NCBI GenBank assembly: GCA_001898385.1
Contig: MKTT01000079.1
Coordinates: forward strand, 12,312 to 76,311
Direction: 5' to 3'
DNA length: 64,000 bases
Source of the DNA: Planctomycetales bacterium 71-10
GTDB taxonomy: Bacteria > Planctomycetota > Planctomycetia > Isosphaerales > Isosphaeraceae
The position numbers and the translations under genes were made by a program. The notes under the pieces were generated by a model. That model saw only the letters and a list, made by a program, of their open reading frames with translations. It made no database searches and had not been told where the DNA came from. This document shows, piece by piece, positions 60,811-64,000 of the stretch. Every line of letters begins with the position of its first letter. Positions within the stretch are counted from its first letter, which is position 1.

Positions 60811-63422
60811 TGATCTGGCCGTCGATCCAGTTCGAACTGTCGCGCCCCTGGTGGCTGCTGGCCCTGCTCGCCCTGCCGGTCCTGGCGTGGTTCTACCGCC
60901 GCAGCCTCGTCGACCTCGCGCGCTGGCAGCGGCGGATCTCGCTGGGCGTGCGCGCGGCCGTCGTGGCGCTCCTGGTGCTGGCGATGGCCGGGCTCAACGT
61001 CCTGCGCCCGACGCGCGAGCAGTTCGTCGTCTTCGCCGTCGACCAGAGCCAGAGCCTGGGGGACGACGCGAAGAAGGCGGCCGACGAATATGTATCGAAG
61101 GCGATCGCCCGCGCCGGCTCCGACCGCTACGCCGTGCTCCCGTTCGCCGCGACGCCGGGGAAGCTCCGGACGGGCGACGCGGCGAAGCTGCCGGCGTCGT
61201 CGGCCGAGCCCGACGCCGACCGGCCGATCGACCGCCTGGGGACCGACCTGGCCGCGGCGCTGGAGGTGGCGTCGGCCGCCGTCCCGCCGTTCTACGTCCC
61301 GAAGATCGTCGTCCTCTCCGACGGCAACGCCACGGCCGGCGACGCCCTGCACGCCGCCGCCGGCCTGCGGGGCCGCGTCGAGGTCTCCACCGTCCCGCTG
61401 CCGGTCCGCGACGACCCGGAGGTCCAGATCTCCGCCGTGAACGTCCCGGCGCAGGTCCAGCAGAACGAAGGCTTCCGCGTCGAGGTGGTCGTCGACAGCA
61501 ACCACGACGACGACGCCGGCAAGGTCGAGGTCTACCGCGGCGACGTCAAGGCGGCCGACCAGCCGGTGAAGCTCAAGAAGGGCGAGAACCGCCTGACGCT
61601 CTCGCAGACGATCGAGCAGGGGGGCCTCACGCCGATCACCGCCCGCGTCGTCGGCTGCCGCGACACCCTGCTGGACAACAACAGCGACTTCGGCCTGGTC
61701 TTCACCGCCGGCAAGCCCCGCGTCCTCCTGGCCGACTCCGACGTCGAGCAGGCCCGGCCGCTCTCGTGGGCGCTGGAGGAGCAGGAGCTCCAGGTCGACG
61801 TCCGGCCGCCGCAGGGGATCCCGGAGACGCTGGCGGAGTTGCAGAACTACGACCTCATCATCCTCTCCAACGTCCCCGCCACCGCGCTGACGGGCCGGCA
61901 GATGCAGTCGGTCCGGAGCTACGTCCAGGACCTCGGCGGCGGCCTGGTCATGCTGGGGGGCGACCAGTCGTTCGGCCTGGGGGGCTACTACAAGACGACC
62001 CTGGAGGAGATCCTCCCGGTCCGCAGCGACTTCGAGAAGGAGAAGGAGAAGCCCAGCCTGGCGATGATGCTGGTCGTCGACAAGTCGGGCTCGATGGGGG
62101 GCGAGAAGATCGAGATGGCCAAGGAGGCCGCGCGGGCCGCCGTGGAGCTGCTGGGGCCCAGCGACCAGGTGGGCGTCCTGGCGTTCGACGGCGACAACTT
62201 CTGGATCTCCGAGCTGCACCCCTGCAACGACAAGGGCTACGTCCTCGACCGCATCGCCGGCCTGGAGGCGGGGGGCGGCACCAGCATGGCCCCGGCGATG
62301 GAGGAGGCGTTCGAGACCCTGCGATCGGCCGTGGCCAAGCTCAAGCACGTCATCATCCTGACCGACGGCGTCTCCGAGCCGGGCGACTTCCAGGGCATCG
62401 CCGAGGCGATGGCCTCGGAGCGGATCACGGTCACGACCGTCGCGATGGGCTCCGACGCCGATCAGTCGTTGCTGGAGGAGATCGCGCAGGTGGGCGGCGG
62501 CCGGTACTACCTCGCGGACGACCCGGGGCAGGTGCCGCAGATCTTCGCCAAGGAGACGGTGACGGCCAGCAAGTCGGCCATCAACGAGCAGCCGTTCACG
62601 CCCACGGTCGTCCGGCCGTCGCAGGTGCTGGCGGACGTCGGCGTGGAGGAGGCGCCGTTCCTGCTGGGCTACGTCATCACCCGCCCCAAGCCGACCGCCG
62701 AGGTCATCCTGGCGACCGAGAACGGCGACCCGCTGCTGGCCTGGTGGCGGTACGGCCTGGGGATGAGCGTGGCGTTCACCTCGGACGCCAAGGCCCGCTG
62801 GGGCGCCGAATGGCTCTCCTGGCCGCAGTTCGGCCAGTTCTGGGCCCAGGTCGCCCGCCACACCCTGCGCAAGGCCGAGGCCAAGGGGACCGTCGTCCAG
62901 GTCGACCGCAAGGGGGCCCGGACGACCGTCACGCTCGACGCCATCGAGCCCTCCGGCAAGTTCCTGAACCGGGCCGAGACCGAGCTGACCCTGATCGACC
63001 CGGGCCTCGGGACGAGGACGCTGGAGATGGCCCAGACCGCCCCCGGCCGCTACCAAGCCCAGTTCGACGCCCCCCGCGCCGGGCAGTACCAGCTCCAGTT
63101 CAGCCAGTCGAGGGACGGCCAGGCGCTCGGCCGGCAGTCGCGAGGGCTGGCCGTGGGCTACCCGGACGAGCTGCGGCTGCGGCCCGCCAACGCCGACCTG
63201 CTGCGGTCGATCGCCGAGACGACCGCGGGCCGGCACGACCTGAAGGCCGAGGACGTCTTCGCCCCGCCCGACCGCACGGCTCCGCGGACGACGGCCCTCT
63301 GGCCGTACCTGCTGGGCCTGGCCGGGCTCCTCTTCGTCCTCGACGTGGCGCTCCGCCGGGTCGACCTGACGCTCATCTTCCGACCGGTCCGGCGATTTTC
63401 GCGGTCGACCGGGGCCGCCTGA
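60810..63422 (+). CDS. membrane protein with two vWA-type domains and a GATase-like segment
   Basis: An 870-residue protein. Two membrane helices lie near residues 13-30 and 45-65. A first vWA-like domain follows (FAVDQSQSLGDD near 72, VLSDGNATAG near 170), then beta-sandwich and amidotransferase-like regions (DLGGGLVMLGGDQSFGLGGY near 370-395). A second vWA has a full MIDAS, LVVDKSGSMGGEKIEM, near residue 419, with later vWA motifs AGGGTSMAPAMEEAF and IILTDGVSEPGD. A final membrane segment is at about 830-850. The start ATG overlaps the previous stop (TGATG) and GGAGG lies upstream. Two vWA domains in one chain suggest an assembly or adhesion platform; the actual ligand is unknown. Confidence 0.86.
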   Translation: MIWPSIQFELSRPWWLLALLALPVLAWFYRRSLVDLARWQRRISLGVRAAVVALLVLAMAGLNVLRPTREQFVVFAVDQSQSLGDDAKKAADEYVSKAIARAGSDRYAVLPFAATPGKLRTGDAAKLPASSAEPDADRPIDRLGTDLAAALEVASAAVPPFYVPKIVVLSDGNATAGDALHAAAGLRGRVEVSTVPLPVRDDPEVQISAVNVPAQVQQNEGFRVEVVVDSNHDDDAGKVEVYRGDVKAADQPVKLKKGENRLTLSQTIEQGGLTPITARVVGCRDTLLDNNSDFGLVFTAGKPRVLLADSDVEQARPLSWALEEQELQVDVRPPQGIPETLAELQNYDLIILSNVPATALTGRQMQSVRSYVQDLGGGLVMLGGDQSFGLGGYYKTTLEEILPVRSDFEKEKEKPSLAMMLVVDKSGSMGGEKIEMAKEAARAAVELLGPSDQVGVLAFDGDNFWISELHPCNDKGYVLDRIAGLEAGGGTSMAPAMEEAFETLRSAVAKLKHVIILTDGVSEPGDFQGIAEAMASERITVTTVAMGSDADQSLLEEIAQVGGGRYYLADDPGQVPQIFAKETVTASKSAINEQPFTPTVVRPSQVLADVGVEEAPFLLGYVITRPKPTAEVILATENGDPLLAWWRYGLGMSVAFTSDAKARWGAEWLSWPQFGQFWAQVARHTLRKAEAKGTVVQVDRKGARTTVTLDAIEPSGKFLNRAETELTLIDPGLGTRTLEMAQTAPGRYQAQFDAPRAGQYQLQFSQSRDGQALGRQSRGLAVGYPDELRLRPANADLLRSIAETTAGRHDLKAEDVFAPPDRTAPRTTALWPYLLGLAGLLFVLDVALRRVDLTLIFRPVRRFSRSTGAA

Positions 63423-63500
63423 GACGCTAAGGTCATGATATGTTTCGTCGTCGCGTCCGCGCGACGGGTGTTCGGTAGCCTCGCGACAGGAGCGGTGACG

Positions 63501-64000
63501 ATGTCGGAGCCGATCTTCGAGATGCTGGAGCCCGTCCGCCGCAGGCAGCGGACGATGGCGATGATCCGCGGCGCGGTGCTGGGGCTGCTGGCCGGCTCGG
63601 CTGCCAGCGTCGCGACGGCCGCGTGGTCGTGGCACGCCGCGGGCGAGGTCGCCCGGCCGGCGTCGCTGACGCTGCTGGTCCTGGGCCCGATCGCCGGGGC
63701 CGCGATCGCCGCCCTCCGGCGCGGGGGCTGGGCCGGGGCCGCCTCGGCGGTCGACGGCGGGTATGGGCTGAAGGACCGGGCGCTGACGGCCATCGACTTC
63801 GCGCATCGCGTCGATGAATCGCCGCTGCACGCCCTCCAGGTCGCCGACGCCGAGGACCACGTCCGCGACGTCGACCCCCGCAAGGTCGCCCCGATCCGCC
63901 TCCCCCGCGCGTTCCCCTGGGCGGTGGCCGCCGCGGGCCTCGCCCTGGTCGTCGCCCTGTGGCCGACGACCGTCGAGGTGAAGGCCGGCCCGCCCGCCCC
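63501..64000 (+). CDS. membrane protein of the moxR operon (partial, cut by window end)
   Basis: The first 166 codons of a gene whose end is outside the window. The start ATG follows a 78-nt gap after the vWA gene, with AGGAG in the leader. Membrane segments lie near residues 24-48 (AVLGLLAGSAASVATAAWSW) and 54-72, and a third near 136-152 (FPWAVAAAGLALVVALW). Between them is AASAVDGGYGLKDRALTAID, clearly related to ATALDRAFHLHERVSSAL in the protein at 17273-18910. The missing part should therefore contain the same coiled coil. A partner of the vWA proteins is inferred from position. Confidence 0.8.
   Translation, partial: MSEPIFEMLEPVRRRQRTMAMIRGAVLGLLAGSAASVATAAWSWHAAGEVARPASLTLLVLGPIAGAAIAALRRGGWAGAASAVDGGYGLKDRALTAIDFAHRVDESPLHALQVADAEDHVRDVDPRKVAPIRLPRAFPWAVAAAGLALVVALWPTTVEVKAGPPA

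Overview
The window reads as chromosomal DNA of a high-GC planctomycete, most likely of the Isosphaeraceae type. This is an inference. The sequence support is a combination of gene families typical of that group: a TIGR03067-type repeat protein, an SGNH hydrolase coupled to a PVC-type CxxCH heme protein, two secreted proteins with PEP-CTERM sorting tails, a giant TPR protein with planctomycete-type C-terminal modules, and a moxR-DUF58-vWA gene string. No rRNA, tRNA, CRISPR array, insertion sequence or phage gene was recognised. Dispersed palindromic repeats occur in several gaps.

Layout. 1-4.9 kb: the tail of an unknown gene, a DUF433/DUF5615 toxin-antitoxin-like pair, an M3 oligoendopeptidase, a small membrane protein divergent from a xylose-isomerase-like enzyme, and a PEP-CTERM protein. 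5-15 kb: a UvrA-type excinuclease subunit divergent from a probable ABC export operon (855-aa membrane auxiliary protein, ATPase, internally duplicated permease), followed by a TIGR03067 protein. 15-19 kb: a minus-strand group with a two-TM protein, a secreted endonuclease/exonuclease/phosphatase-fold protein and a coiled-coil membrane protein. 18.9-20.2 kb: a gene-free, repeat-rich gap. 20.2-26.9 kb: the SGNH/PVC-cytochrome pair, then a HAF-repeat PEP-CTERM protein and a LuxR-type regulator on the other strand. 27-32.4 kb: a BON-domain protein, a small membrane protein and a lipoprotein, with three convincing terminators among them, then a response regulator, a Maf-type pyrophosphatase and an ECF-type sigma factor. 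32.6-43.5 kb: an M14-S9 peptidase fusion, a SMI1/KNR4 protein, a quinol-type nitric oxide reductase, a Tat-exported HAD phosphatase, a sulfatase and an AraC regulator. 43.5-55.1 kb: one 11.6-kb gene for a 3855-residue TPR protein. 55.3-64 kb: an MFS exporter, then a five-gene plus-strand operon (moxR, DUF58, two vWA membrane proteins, and a coiled-coil-family membrane protein cut by the window end).

How the genes work together. The moxR/DUF58/vWA operon looks like the AAA-ATPase/von Willebrand cell-envelope system known as Bat or MoxR clusters. The truncated protein at its end has a paralog at 17.3-18.9 kb, away from the operon. The 8.3-13.5 kb genes form one transporter unit. The sulfatase and the HAD phosphatase are 37 nt apart and likely co-transcribed. 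The nor gene behind them appears to have its own promoter, whose -35 box overlaps the HAD stop codon. Several minus-strand genes share a recognisable housekeeping-type promoter (TTGAC/TTGCA, 17-18 nt spacer, TATCCT/TAGACT).

The least ordinary items are the 3855-aa protein, whose last ~1250 residues are a tandem duplication of a ~650-residue unit; the M14 carboxypeptidase fused to an S9 peptidase with both catalytic sets intact; and a family of long inverted-repeat elements in three intergenic gaps.
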